Position numbers and translations under genes: made by a program
Notes under the pieces: generated by a model
Told to the model about the DNA's origin: nothing
Seen by the model: only the letters and a program-made list of their open reading frames with translations
Databases searched by the model: none
Part shown: piece by piece, positions 34,680 to 44,019 of the stretch
How the letters are laid out: each line of letters begins with the position of its first letter
How positions within the stretch are numbered: the first letter of the stretch is position 1
Assembly: GCA_016714605.1 (NCBI GenBank)
Contig: JADKDL010000049.1
Span: 62,001-126,000 of the forward strand
DNA from: Bacteroidales bacterium
GTDB taxonomy: Bacteria > Bacteroidota > Bacteroidia > Bacteroidales > UBA1715
Direction of reading: 5' to 3'
Length of the DNA stretch: 64,000 bases

Positions 34680-35960
34680 ATGATAGCAATATTTAATAAT
34701 CCTTCTAGAAACACTTGGGCAGAAATTGTGACAAGACCCTCAATTGAAAACAACGAACTAGAAACTACCGTTAAGAATATTTTGGAGAACGTAAAAGCCA
34801 ATGGAGACAAGGCATTAATGCACTATATCAATACGTTCGACAATCCAAATCAGAAATCGCTTACAATTGAAACTGCTGAAATTGAATCAGCAGAAAAAGA
34901 AATAGCAACAGAATTAAAAGAGGCGATAAAAAAAGCTGCCGAAAACATTAGAACTTTCCATTCTGCACAAAAAGAACCGGTACAAGTTATTGAATCTATG
35001 CAAGGTATCAAATGTTGGAGAAAAAGCATTGGAATAGAAAAAGTAGGTCTATATATACCGGGGGGTACTGCACCATTATTTTCAACTATATTAATGTTGG
35101 CTATTCCGGCACAAATTGCCGAATGTAAAGAAATAATTCTTTGCACACCCGAAGGAAAAAATGGTAAAATACATCCGGCTATTCTTTACACAGCTAATTA
35201 TGTAGGCATAAAAAAAATATATAAAGTTGGAGGCGCACAAGCTATTGCCGCCATGGCTTTTGGAACTGAAACTATACCCAAAACATATAAAATTTTTGGC
35301 CCGGGTAATCAATATGTGACAATGGCAAAAATGCTTGTAAATAAATCGGGCACAGCCATAGACATGCCAGCCGGTCCTAGTGAAGTAATGATAGTAGCTG
35401 ATAAAACAGCAAACCCTGAATTTATTGCCGCAGACATGCTTTCTCAATGCGAACATGGCAATGACAGTCAAGCCGTTCTCCTTACAGACAGTTTGGAAAT
35501 AGCTAATAAAACTATTACAGCTCTTGAAATGCAATTAAAAGCATTACCAAGAGAAATGTTTGCTTCAAATTCTTTAAAGAACAGCAAAATTATTATACTA
35601 AATTCAATATCAGAACAAATTGATTTTATGAATGAATATGCTGCCGAACACCTAATTTTATCGGTAGAAAATACAGACTATTTTGTGGATAATGTAATAA
35701 ATGCAGGATCGGTGTTTATAGGTAATTACTCTCCCGAAAGTGTAGGAGACTACGCTTCGGGGACAAACCATACATTGCCTACAAATGGATATGCAAAGGC
35801 CTACAGCGGTGTTTCTTTAGATAGTTTTGTTAAGAAAATAACATTTCAGCATCTTACCCATGAAGGACTGGAAAACATAGCAAAAACAGTTGAGATTATG
35901 GCAGAAGCCGAACAATTGGAAGCTCATAAAAATGCAGTATCAATAAGACTCAAAAAGTAA
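34680..35960 (+). CDS. hisD: Histidinol dehydrogenase
   Basis: Catalyses the last two oxidations from L-histidinol to L-histidine with NAD and zinc. The 426-aa protein shows 'GLYIPGGTAPLFSTILMLAI', 'GGAQAIAAMAFGTETIPK', 'IDMPAGPSEVMIVADKTANP', 'DMLSQCEHGNDSQAVLLT', 'YAAEHLILS' and the C-terminal 'GTNHTLPTNGYAKAYSGVSL', with the zinc and catalytic His residues visible. It is followed 20 bases later by hisC and preceded by a terminator 30 bases upstream. Confidence 0.97.
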   Translation: MIAIFNNPSRNTWAEIVTRPSIENNELETTVKNILENVKANGDKALMHYINTFDNPNQKSLTIETAEIESAEKEIATELKEAIKKAAENIRTFHSAQKEPVQVIESMQGIKCWRKSIGIEKVGLYIPGGTAPLFSTILMLAIPAQIAECKEIILCTPEGKNGKIHPAILYTANYVGIKKIYKVGGAQAIAAMAFGTETIPKTYKIFGPGNQYVTMAKMLVNKSGTAIDMPAGPSEVMIVADKTANPEFIAADMLSQCEHGNDSQAVLLTDSLEIANKTITALEMQLKALPREMFASNSLKNSKIIILNSISEQIDFMNEYAAEHLILSVENTDYFVDNVINAGSVFIGNYSPESVGDYASGTNHTLPTNGYAKAYSGVSLDSFVKKITFQHLTHEGLENIAKTVEIMAEAEQLEAHKNAVSIRLKK

Positions 35961-35980
35961 AACTTTTAAATATAATTGTC

Positions 35981-37048
35981 ATGTCAAAAAGAAAAAAATT
36001 AGATATAAATACACTCCTGAGAGAAAACATAAAAAACATAAAACCCTATGCCTCAGCACGCGATGAGTTTACCGGCGTAGCTCAAGTTTACCTAGACGCA
36101 AATGAGAATCCTTATGGATCAATTGATGGCTCTATGAACAACCGCTATCCTGATCCTTATCAAACAAATCTAAAACAGATAATTTCTCCAATAAAAAATA
36201 TTCCTGTAAATCAAATCTTTTTAGGAAACGGAAGCGATGAAGCGATAGAACTTTTATTCAAAGCATTTTGTACACCCGGAAAAGATAAAACCATCATATC
36301 TTCACCTACTTATGGAATGTATCAGGTGTGTGCTGAAACAAATGATATCCAAATAATTGATATTAAACTAAAAGAAGGTTTTGAACTTGATGTTGATGCT
36401 ATACTAGACATTCAAACCAAAGAAACAAAAATACTATGGGTTTGTACACCCAACAATCCATCGGGTAACGCATTTTTCACCTCTTCGATTTACAAATTAC
36501 TCGATAATTTTAATGGAATTGTAGTGTTAGATGAAGCTTATATAGATTTTTCTGATGAACCTTCATGGACAACCAATTTGCAATACTATGATAATTTGGT
36601 TGTTTTACAAACATTTTCAAAAGCTTGGGGATTAGCAAATATAAGGTTGGGAATGATGTTCGCCTCAGAAGAGATTATCAAAATAATAAATAAAATTAAA
36701 ATGCCATATAACATTAATGGTCTTGTTCAGGATTATGCCATAAATGCTATAAAAAACGGTGAAGCTAAGAAAAACGAATACGTTTTAAATATTTTAGCAG
36801 AAAGGAAAAGGCTTGAAACAGAATTAATTAAACTTGCATGTGTTGAAAAAGTATTTAAGAGCGATGCAAATTTTCTATTAGTAAAAACCACAGCCCCCAA
36901 AGAGATATATAGCTATCTTATTTCTAAAAGCATAGTTACCAGAGAACGTTCAAAATTACATCTGTGCGAAGGGGGTATTAGAATAACTGTGGGAACTCCC
37001 CTTGAAAATGATATCTTATTAAAATCTTTAGCAGAATACAAAAATTAA
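35981..37048 (+). CDS. hisC: Histidinol-phosphate aminotransferase
   Basis: A PLP-dependent class I/II aminotransferase converting imidazole acetol phosphate to histidinol phosphate. The 355-aa protein has 'YLDANENPYGS', 'FLGNGSDEAIELLFKAFC', 'LWVCTPNNPSGNAFF', 'GIVVLDEAYIDFSDEPSW', and the PLP lysine in 'VVLQTFSKAWGLANIRLGMM'. It is part of the hisD-hisC pair. The usual next gene, hisB, is absent; glmM follows instead. Confidence 0.96.
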   Translation: MSKRKKLDINTLLRENIKNIKPYASARDEFTGVAQVYLDANENPYGSIDGSMNNRYPDPYQTNLKQIISPIKNIPVNQIFLGNGSDEAIELLFKAFCTPGKDKTIISSPTYGMYQVCAETNDIQIIDIKLKEGFELDVDAILDIQTKETKILWVCTPNNPSGNAFFTSSIYKLLDNFNGIVVLDEAYIDFSDEPSWTTNLQYYDNLVVLQTFSKAWGLANIRLGMMFASEEIIKIINKIKMPYNINGLVQDYAINAIKNGEAKKNEYVLNILAERKRLETELIKLACVEKVFKSDANFLLVKTTAPKEIYSYLISKSIVTRERSKLHLCEGGIRITVGTPLENDILLKSLAEYKN

Positions 37049-37123
37049 TAGCAAATCATTTTTGCATTTGAAATAAAAAATACACTTTTGTAGAAAATCA
37101 CCCAAAATAAACAACTTGTAATA

Positions 37124-38506
37124 ATGTCATTAATAAAATCAATATCAGGAATAAGAGGAACTATAGGAGGCAAAGCCGGAGAAGGTTTAAGTCCGATTGA
37201 TACCGTAAAATTCACAGCAGCTTACGCAGCATATATTAAAAAAAATGTACCCCAAGCCAATAAAATAGTTGTTGGTAGAGATGCACGTATTTCAGGATTA
37301 ATGATTGAAGGTCTTGTAGTGAACACCCTGATAGCTTGTGGCTTGAACGTAATAAAACTTGGTTTAGCGACCACACCTACAGTAGAAATTGCTGTAACCG
37401 AAGAGAATGCAGATGGAGGAATAATCTTAACCGCCAGTCATAATCCAAAACAATGGAATGCACTAAAACTACTCAATGAAAAAGGTGAATTTATAAGTGC
37501 ATCAGGAGGCGAGGAGATTTTAAGACTTGCTGAAAGCACAGAACTTACCTTTACCGATGTAGATACTTTAGGTAAAATAACTACGAAGCTTAACTACGAA
37601 GACAAACACATTGAGATGATTAAAAACCTCCCAATGGTTGATACAAAAGCAATTGCAGAAGCTAATTTTACAATTGTAATTGACTGTGTAAATTCAGTTG
37701 GCGGAATTGTTTTACCAAAATTATTGAAATCTATAGGAGTTAGAAATGTAATAGAACTGTTTTGCGAACCCAATGGTGAATTTCCGCACAATCCGGAACC
37801 ATTGCCCGAAAACCTTACTGAAATAGCCAATTACATTAAGAAAAACAAGGCAAACGTAGGTTTTGTAGTAGATCCTGATGTTGATAGACTTGCAATAGTA
37901 TGCGAAGACGGTAGCATGTTTGGTGAAGAGTATACCCTAGTATCGGTAGCCGATTATATATTACAAAATAAAAAGGGAAATACCGTAAGTAATCTCTCTT
38001 CGACCAGAGCATTGAACGATGTAACCGTAAAACATGGAGGCACTTACTATGCATCAGCAGTGGGTGAGGTAAATGTGGTTGAAATGATGAAAACACAAAA
38101 AGCAGTAATAGGCGGAGAAGGTAATGGAGGTATCATATATCCGGAATTGCACTATGGCAGAGATGCTTTGGTTGGAATAGCACTTTTCTTAACTCATTTA
38201 GCTAAATCAGGAAAAAGCTGTAAAGATTTGAGAAATACTTATCCTAATTATTTCATTTCTAAAAATAAAATTGAACTCACTCCTTCCATAAATGTAGATG
38301 CTATTCTTGAAACAATTGCAAAGAAATATGCTCACGAAAAAGTAAATACCATTGACGGAGTAAAAATTGATTTTGCAAATGAATGGGTACATCTCAGAAA
38401 ATCAAATACAGAACCAATAATAAGAATCTATTCTGAAAGCCAAAATGAAGCTTCTGCTAATAATTTGGCGCAAAAAATAATAAATGACATTAAATCAATT
38501 ATTTAA
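37124..38506 (+). CDS. glmM: Phosphoglucosamine mutase
   Basis: Interconverts glucosamine 6- and 1-phosphate for UDP-GlcNAc synthesis. The 460-aa alpha-D-phosphohexomutase has 'SISGIRGTIGG', the phosphoserine loop 'ILTASHNPKQWNALKLLN', the metal loop 'VDPDVDRLAIVCEDG', sugar loop 'GEGNGGIIYPELHYGRDAL' and phosphate-binding 'RKSNTEPIIRIYSES'. The substrate specificity, glucosamine over mannose, follows the usual annotation of this Bacteroidota form. The 75-base gap after hisC may hold its own promoter. Confidence 0.88.
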   Translation: MSLIKSISGIRGTIGGKAGEGLSPIDTVKFTAAYAAYIKKNVPQANKIVVGRDARISGLMIEGLVVNTLIACGLNVIKLGLATTPTVEIAVTEENADGGIILTASHNPKQWNALKLLNEKGEFISASGGEEILRLAESTELTFTDVDTLGKITTKLNYEDKHIEMIKNLPMVDTKAIAEANFTIVIDCVNSVGGIVLPKLLKSIGVRNVIELFCEPNGEFPHNPEPLPENLTEIANYIKKNKANVGFVVDPDVDRLAIVCEDGSMFGEEYTLVSVADYILQNKKGNTVSNLSSTRALNDVTVKHGGTYYASAVGEVNVVEMMKTQKAVIGGEGNGGIIYPELHYGRDALVGIALFLTHLAKSGKSCKDLRNTYPNYFISKNKIELTPSINVDAILETIAKKYAHEKVNTIDGVKIDFANEWVHLRKSNTEPIIRIYSESQNEASANNLAQKIINDIKSII

Positions 38507-38846
38507 AAATTGATACTTATAGGCATCTTTATATACAAGCAATTTAAGATGCCTAAAACTTTTTAAGTAGGTAGAAACGAGAAGATTTCCCGTTTCTACC
38601 AATTACTTCACTCCACGGTATTTTCTGAATTTAGCAATTACAATTGCACATGAAAGTAAAAATGAGATTTATAGTTCACATTTATTTCGTAAGAACATAG
38701 GCAAACAAAAAAAGCTTTTTTACTTTTGGATAATCCAATCCTTAAAGCTACTTTAGAAGTCGAAATAAAACTGTTGAACAAGCATAAGGAAATAAGTTCT
38801 TATACCAATAGAATAAAATTCCTTAAAAAAATAAAAAACAAAAAAG
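38507..38846. other. Intergenic region with two hairpins
   Basis: This gap holds a 10-bp stem (38520-38529 with 38546-38555, TAGGCATCTT) and a second 10-bp stem (38570-38579 with 38591-38600, GGTAGAAACG). Neither has a T-run. A short frame at about 38693-38917 overlaps the next gene and is not called. Confidence 0.5.
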
Positions 38847-39215
38847 ATGAAAAAAATAATAATTGGAACGAGCATCGGATTTATTATTGGAGTTGCGCTT
38901 ACAATTTTTGTCCTTAATTTCGTAATTGTAATTCAAATTCCGAAAGATCATATCCGAATTACCGTTAAAAATAATTCCAGCAATATTATTAAAGAGCTTA
39001 AACTTATTCACGAAAAGGGTGAAAATAGTTTGAAATGGATAAAACAAGACCGAGAAATTACAAGTGTGTTTTATACAAGCGGCGAAAATTCCTTTAAAAT
39101 TAAAGTACTATTTGAGAACGATTCGGTGCTTATATCAAACGAAAAATACATAGAATCGGGGGCAGACATTACTCAGATAATTACAAATGAAAAGATTACT
39201 GATGAAATTGAATAA
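38847..39215 (+). CDS. Small membrane-anchored protein
   Basis: A 122-aa protein. Residues 4-30 form one transmembrane helix ('IIIGTSIGFIIGVALTIFVL') with a short Lys-rich start, so most of the chain is outside or in the periplasm. The remaining part is probably a beta-sandwich ('HIRITVKNNSSNIIKELKLI', 'FKIKVLFENDSVLISN'). I do not recognise a family. It is the first gene of a small accessory region and has a purine-rich stretch before the ATG. Confidence 0.6.
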   Translation: MKKIIIGTSIGFIIGVALTIFVLNFVIVIQIPKDHIRITVKNNSSNIIKELKLIHEKGENSLKWIKQDREITSVFYTSGENSFKIKVLFENDSVLISNEKYIESGADITQIITNEKITDEIE

Positions 39216-39324
39216 TATTTTTCATAACGATTATTTTGATTTACCTAAAAAGATAAGAATATTCTGATTCTGAAATTGAATTACGAACTTTCAGTATATT
39301 AAAGATTTTTTGTAATTTTATTGC

Positions 39325-39791
39325 ATGAAACAAAGACTATATATTGATACTTCAGTTTTCGGAGGTTTCTTTGATGAAGAGTTTTCTGAGTTTACAAGAC
39401 CTCTTTTCACAAGATTTCAGAAAGGCGATTTTAAACTCTTATACTCTACTATCACTCAAGAAGAATTAAGTTTTGCTCCGGAAAATGTTAGGGATTTGGT
39501 AAAGAGTATGAAAACAGAAATTACTGAGTTTATTGAAACAACTGACGATGCTATTGATTTAGCAACACAATATATTTCAGAAAAAGTTGTTGGACAAACA
39601 AGTTTTGATGATTGTTTACATATTACTCTTGCCACTATCAATAGGGCAGACTTTTTAGTAAGTTGGAATTTTAAGCATATTGTTAATGTACAAAGAATTC
39701 AAGGTTATAATTCATAAATAATAAGAATGGTTACAAACAATTAGAAATTCGTTCACCAAGAGATTTTATGACTTATGAAGACAACAATTGA
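39325..39791 (+). CDS. PIN-domain ribonuclease toxin (frameshifted at 3' end)
   Basis: A VapC-like PIN nuclease. 'RLYIDTSVFGGFFDEEF' gives the first acidic residue, 'TQEELSF' the second, 'SFDDCLHITLATINRADFLV' the third, and 'SWNFKHIVNVQRIQGYN' is the family end. A one-base deletion near 39715 stops the frame at 39717; the restored frame continues 'INNKNGYKQLEIRSPRDFM' and ends at TGA 39789. It overlaps the next small gene by 17 bases, as in toxin-antitoxin operons. Confidence 0.82.
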
Positions 39792-39930
39792 AAAAACTTT
39801 TGACTCGGTTAAATTTATGCGTGAACAGAGAGACCGATTGAGTAAAAAATTATCTTCGATGACTAAGGAAGAAATCGTTGAGTATTTCAAAAAACGCAAG
39901 ACTGAAGATTCCACAAAACCAAGTGCTTAA
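39775..39930 (+). CDS. Putative antitoxin partner of the PIN protein
   Basis: A 51-aa protein: 'MKTTIEKTFDSVKFMREQRD' then 'LSSMTKEEIVEYFKKRK'. I recall short proteins of this pattern ('FMR.QRD.LS.K...M..EEI..YF') next to PIN genes in Bacteroidota and Cyanobacteria. It is helical and charged, as expected of an antitoxin that wraps the toxin. Here it lies downstream of the toxin, the reverse of the common order, and overlaps the restored toxin end. Confidence 0.6.
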   Translation: MKTTIEKTFDSVKFMREQRDRLSKKLSSMTKEEIVEYFKKRKTEDSTKPSA

Positions 39931-40047
39931 TATAACAGCCATAAAGCACATTGTTTTTGTTTTGTGTTTTTCTATATGAGTTAATGAAAAATACGCTATA
40001 AATGTCTGCACTAAATAAAGTACAGATAACTTAAAAATTTATTTTTT

Positions 40048-40569
40048 ATGACAACACTAGATTTTCTCAAAAAACAAGTAATTGAAACGAGAAGTTTCAC
40101 CAAAAGAATGATTTCTGAAATGCCTGAAGATTTATGGTATGAAATTCCTGAAAACACAAACTCGAATTTTGCTTGGCAAATTGGACATATCTTTCTAGCA
40201 CAAAACTACCATATAATTTCATGTGCATTCGGTAGAGAACCGAGAATATTTGAAAAAATCCCGGTACAATCTTTTGCTAAAGTTTTCGGAGGATTAGGTA
40301 GTATTCAACGCTTTGTTGATAAAGATTTCGTGTCAACCTCAGAGCTAAAAGATAATTTCGATTTTGTTTTCGATTTGTGCATACAGAAACTTGAAACAGC
40401 AAATGACGATATCTTGAGCGAAAATTTAGAACCTACTCCATTTAAAAACCCAATTGCAAAAAATAAATATGATGCAATATCATGGAGTTTCAAACATGAA
40501 ATGTGGCATTGTGCTGAAATGGAACAAATTAAAATAAAACTTGGCAAACAATTCAAATGGATAAATTAA
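40048..40569 (+). CDS. DinB family protein
   Basis: A 173-aa four-helix-bundle protein of the DinB superfamily. The metal-binding His triad is visible as 'FAWQIGHIFLAQNYH' and 'SFKHEMWHCAEMEQIK'. Members include thiol-S-transferases and DNA-damage-induced proteins, but most have no known substrate. It appears monocistronic and is followed by a terminator shared with the thioesterase gene. Confidence 0.85.
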   Translation: MTTLDFLKKQVIETRSFTKRMISEMPEDLWYEIPENTNSNFAWQIGHIFLAQNYHIISCAFGREPRIFEKIPVQSFAKVFGGLGSIQRFVDKDFVSTSELKDNFDFVFDLCIQKLETANDDILSENLEPTPFKNPIAKNKYDAISWSFKHEMWHCAEMEQIKIKLGKQFKWIN

Positions 40570-40656
40570 AAAGTCAGGATTCGTCTGATTCGTCATTTTT
40601 CAAGCAAAATATATTTAAGATTGAGTAATCCAATATATTTCAATCAACTCAAAACT

Positions 40657-40702
40657 AAAAATATCGTTTAGTAATTAAAGATTTGTCTAAACGATATTTT
40701 TT
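40657..40702. terminator. Bidirectional terminator between the DinB and thioesterase genes
   Basis: AAAAATATCGTTTAG (40657-40671) pairs perfectly with 40687-40701. The loop is 15 bases, with A and T runs at the two ends. The flanking genes are convergent. Confidence 0.8.
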
Positions 40703-40706
40703 GTAA

Positions 40707-41147
40707 TCAACTCTTTTTTAAACTTTTTGCTTCTTCACATAAAGCAATATCAGCATCTGTAATCGGTTTTATTTCAATATTATGAGCCAAAGGTTTTGTA
40801 TTTTCGTCAACATTGATAAATGTAATAAAACCACTAACCAAAGGCTCCCCTTCTACTTCTTTTGAAACTTCGATATAAGAAACCAAACTACTTTTACCCG
40901 CATAAACAATCTTTGATGTGAATTTTAAGATTTGTCCTGGTCGTACCGGTTTGGTAAAATACATTCCATGAATTTTTAAACAAACCACTCCTTTGGGGTT
41001 GACAATTACCGCGGCAGAAATAAATCCAGCCTCAACAAACCATTCAGCAGTCCTTCCAGCAAACAAAGTACCGTGATGATTCAAATCTTCGCTTTTCACC
41101 AGCCTTGTAGTATAAACCACTTTAGGCTCTATTATATTTTTTTCCAT
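40707..41147 (-). CDS. Acyl-CoA thioesterase, hotdog fold
   Basis: A 146-aa single hotdog domain like YciA/BACH: 'VKSEDLNHHGTLFAGRTAEW' holds the active-site helix start, then 'VVCLKIHGMYFTKPVRPGQI' and 'VSYIEVSKEVEGEPLVSGFI'. These enzymes hydrolyse acyl-CoA esters in the cytoplasm; the chain-length preference cannot be read from sequence. It is a single gene convergent with DinB. The start is the ATG before 'EKNIIEPKVVYTTR'. Confidence 0.85.
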   Translation of the reverse strand: MEKNIIEPKVVYTTRLVKSEDLNHHGTLFAGRTAEWFVEAGFISAAVIVNPKGVVCLKIHGMYFTKPVRPGQILKFTSKIVYAGKSSLVSYIEVSKEVEGEPLVSGFITFINVDENTKPLAHNIEIKPITDADIALCEEAKSLKKS

Positions 41148-41445
41148 TGTTGTGTAAATATTATATTTAGTCTGTAAATGTAATGATATGTATTTTCAAA
41201 ATTACAGAAAAACAATACTTTAATATTTTTTTTATTAAAATCTGGAAATATATTTCTCTATGTTTTTAATACTTTCTATAAACTTAAACAAGTATTAAAC
41301 AACAATCTCAGACCATATAGGACATATCTCATATGAAAATATTAACTTCAAAATGGAATACTTCTTCTTAAAACAAACCAGAGGTCTTGAATACTTCGCG
41401 AAGCGAGGATGTTTCGACAAACGGAGGCAAACCTTAACTGCACAG
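41148..41445. other. Intergenic region with GC-richer patch and small palindrome
   Basis: Mostly AT-rich. Positions about 41390-41430 are richer in GC than the surroundings and include the palindrome CTTCGCGAAG. TTAACTG-CA-CAGTTAA (41434-41449) overlaps the stop of the next minus-strand gene. Confidence 0.45.
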
Positions 41446-42507
41446 TTAATCTGCATTTACAGAACAAAAAATTTCTTTACATATTTTGTCAAGCTCATTT
41501 ATCCATGCACTATTCCTAAGACCTGTTTGTAAAACTGATTTACTTATGAATTGTTTTGATTCGCTACGTAAAGTAATAAAATCATTTAATTTTTTTATAT
41601 ACGTCACATACTGACTGTCTGTAAGAACAGATGAAACAACATAATCTATCTCCCTGTCAAGAAACCTAACTTTTTTAAAACTACAATCATCCACAAATCT
41701 ATACGAAGTTATCTTCTCAATTAATAATTTTCTTAACAATTTCAGTTGAGAAGGTTGTATAGTTATTAAATCATTCATTTGGTTTAAAAACATATTCAAA
41801 ACTGTTAAGGTATCAGTAGGGTAATACTCATAATAAGTTATGGGACATTTTCTAATTATATTTTTAGCATCATCTAAACAAGTTAAATTATTAATTATAA
41901 GAGAATCTTTATATTGTTCTTTCTTGTATTTTTCAATTAATTTCTCAACAGATCCATATTTATATTTAATAATAGAATGAAAATCATACAATTGATTATC
42001 TTCGAGTTCAATAAAAGTAATTTTAGGATCAATAGATATTAAAGTTTTACGACTAGCTAACTCATGATTAAAAAAATTAAAGAAACATATAAAATTGGTA
42101 TTGAAATTTGTATCTCTTAAAACATCTAAAAATTTATCATTTATAGTATCTTTAATAAATACCCTTGAATGGTAACTATATGCATCTACCCTAGTAAGAC
42201 TTTTAATAATTCTGTTATTATATTTAATAATAACTTCTGCTTTATATTCATTTATCAAAATATGTTCATAAAGAATAAAATCATTACTTAAAATATTAGC
42301 ACTTTTGTCTAATTCCAAAAAAGGAATTATTTCAACAGTATAACTATCATTTATAGATTCATTTTTATTTGTAGATTGTTTTAATTCACTCAAAACCTTC
42401 TTTTTAAAATTCAAAATATTTTTTTCCAAAATACTTTTATTTTGAGAAAATAGAGTACTACAAAATAGTAAAGAAAAAAAGAAAATGTGTTTAATTTTAT
42501 TATTCAT
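41446..42507 (-). CDS. Hypothetical secreted protein
   Basis: A 353-aa protein with a signal peptide ('KIKHIFFFSLLFCSTLFSQ'). I do not recognise a family. The mature part is probably alpha/beta: Lys- and Ile-rich strands ('EHILINEYKAEVIIKYNNRI') up to about residue 150, then mostly helical with several Cys residues ('NLTCLDDAKNIIRKCPITYY', C-terminal 'LDKICKEIFCSVNAD'). It is single, with no operon partners, in the accessory region. Confidence 0.6.
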   Translation of the reverse strand: MNNKIKHIFFFSLLFCSTLFSQNKSILEKNILNFKKKVLSELKQSTNKNESINDSYTVEIIPFLELDKSANILSNDFILYEHILINEYKAEVIIKYNNRIIKSLTRVDAYSYHSRVFIKDTINDKFLDVLRDTNFNTNFICFFNFFNHELASRKTLISIDPKITFIELEDNQLYDFHSIIKYKYGSVEKLIEKYKKEQYKDSLIINNLTCLDDAKNIIRKCPITYYEYYPTDTLTVLNMFLNQMNDLITIQPSQLKLLRKLLIEKITSYRFVDDCSFKKVRFLDREIDYVVSSVLTDSQYVTYIKKLNDFITLRSESKQFISKSVLQTGLRNSAWINELDKICKEIFCSVNAD

Positions 42508-42738
42508 TTGAGGTATTATTAAAAATAATTATGAACTCACTCGTTTGGCTTTGCTTCCAAAACTAAAATCTGCATTCCATGTCTCAAATATAATCAAATT
42601 TAGAAACACATTTTAAAGCAGTAAAATCTTTATTTTCCATTTGCATTAAAAACAAAATAACTATTTCAAAAATCATTGAAATAGTTTACAATTTTGCTCG
42701 ACTAAAAGCATATAATTTCAATCAAAAATAAAAACTAA

Positions 42739-43128
42739 ATGTTTACCGTTGAACAAATTATAGCTGCTCATAGCAAAGTAAAATCAGGTTCAGACTTTCC
42801 TGCATATATTAAAGACCTAAAGAAGTTGGGTGTTCTAAATTATGAAGCTTTCGTAACCGATGGACATACAAACTATTTTGGCGAAAATGATTATGAAGTT
42901 TCGAGTAATCCAAAATATGAAGCATTGAACATATCGATGATTTCAAACATTGAGCAGTTTAAATCGGATATAAAAGCCCATCAACAAGGAAAAACAAATT
43001 ACCAGACGTTTTGTAATGATTGTGCAAAATCGGGTGTAGAAAAATGGATTGTTGATATTCAAAAAATGACTTGCACATACTATGATAAAGTTGGAAACAT
43101 GCTACTGGCGGAACAAATTCCAAATTAA
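42739..43128 (+). CDS. DUF1398 family protein
   Basis: A 129-aa cytoplasmic protein. 'FTVEQIIAAHSKVKSGSDFP', 'YIKDLKKLGVLNYEAFVTDG' and 'FCNDCAKSGVEKWIVDIQKM' match DUF1398 (E. coli YbcV type), a small family of unknown function. It appears isolated; a long non-coding stretch follows. Confidence 0.82.
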   Translation: MFTVEQIIAAHSKVKSGSDFPAYIKDLKKLGVLNYEAFVTDGHTNYFGENDYEVSSNPKYEALNISMISNIEQFKSDIKAHQQGKTNYQTFCNDCAKSGVEKWIVDIQKMTCTYYDKVGNMLLAEQIPN

Positions 43129-44019
43129 GAATATTATCTACATTTCTATGATTTTATTATATATTCTCGCAAATAAAAACCAATATGAAACATTTGTACT
43201 AGGTATATGACACACTTGTCGCTAGTAATTGCCTTAAAAACGATATATCTTTGCTTAGAGGTTAACAATAATATGGTTCTGATATTGAACTAAGTTTGTT
43301 TTTTAATGTTATAAGACAAGAATGATTATGGTGTCTTAAATTTTTGGTAGTTGCGGTTGGTATAAATTCGTTTCGTCTTTATACCAACCAAGATACCGAA
43401 ATCAAGCACAAAATATTTACCCTTACCCAACATTACTTTTGCTTAATTTTCAATATCTAATTAAGCCTATAGACAGATCTAAAAGATTTTCAAACAAATA
43501 AACCTCACACCCCACTTTCATTAACATCTGATTTTCTTATTGAGAAAACATAACTCAAGTAGCTAATAATTAAAGTGTTGGTAACTCAGAAATTGCTTCA
43601 AAAATAAAATTCCACAAATCTAAATATTCTACTGATATGAATATTTATCTATTTTAATCTCTATTCCCAAACAAATAATAAAATTCGAAGTATAAAAATT
43701 TATTGTTTTATATAAAAATTCACACAAAAAATCGTTATCTTTAAGCTGTATAATCGAGGTTGAGGGAAATCTTTAATTGCAATTATTGTTTAAGAAAATA
43801 AATATATTTTTTTTACAAGTTAAACTCGCTGAAATCAAACAATACAGTTGAGTTGAAAAAGGAATTGTAATGTAACGAAATGAAAAAAAGGTGTTATCTA
43901 ATAAACATAATTTATTGTATTTGGAGTAAAAAAATAATTGATTGAAATATAAATCAGACAATTATTAATTATCAAAAAAACAGCAATTTAAATTGTTGAA
44001 CAGTAAAATTCTCAAAATC
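43129..44019. other. Long non-coding region upstream of the GH5 gene
   Basis: Nearly 900 bases without a credible gene. It holds a TATCTTTG -7 box (43246-43253) with no gene behind it, a perfect 12-bp hairpin at 43355-43389, and a second -7-like TATCTTTA at 43736-43743 that could serve the GH5 gene with a long leader. No tRNA pattern was seen. Confidence 0.5.
43355..43389. repeat. 12-bp perfect hairpin in the long intergenic region
   Basis: GGTTGGTATAAA (43355-43366) pairs with TTTATACCAACC (43378-43389) around an 11-base loop TTCGTTTCGTC. No T-run follows, so it is not a standard terminator. Confidence 0.7.

Noticed and set aside
38693..38917. Short Lys-rich open frame before the small membrane protein
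   Set aside because: It has only a TTG start, overlaps the next gene by 70 bases, and its composition is that of AT-rich DNA; no family pattern.
38507..43128. Integrated mobile element across the accessory region
   Set aside because: Small unrelated genes are present, but no integrase, transposase, flanking direct repeat or tRNA target is visible.
43129..44019. tRNA or CRISPR array in the long intergenic region
   Set aside because: No cloverleaf-like T-arm pattern and no regularly spaced direct repeats were seen on either strand.
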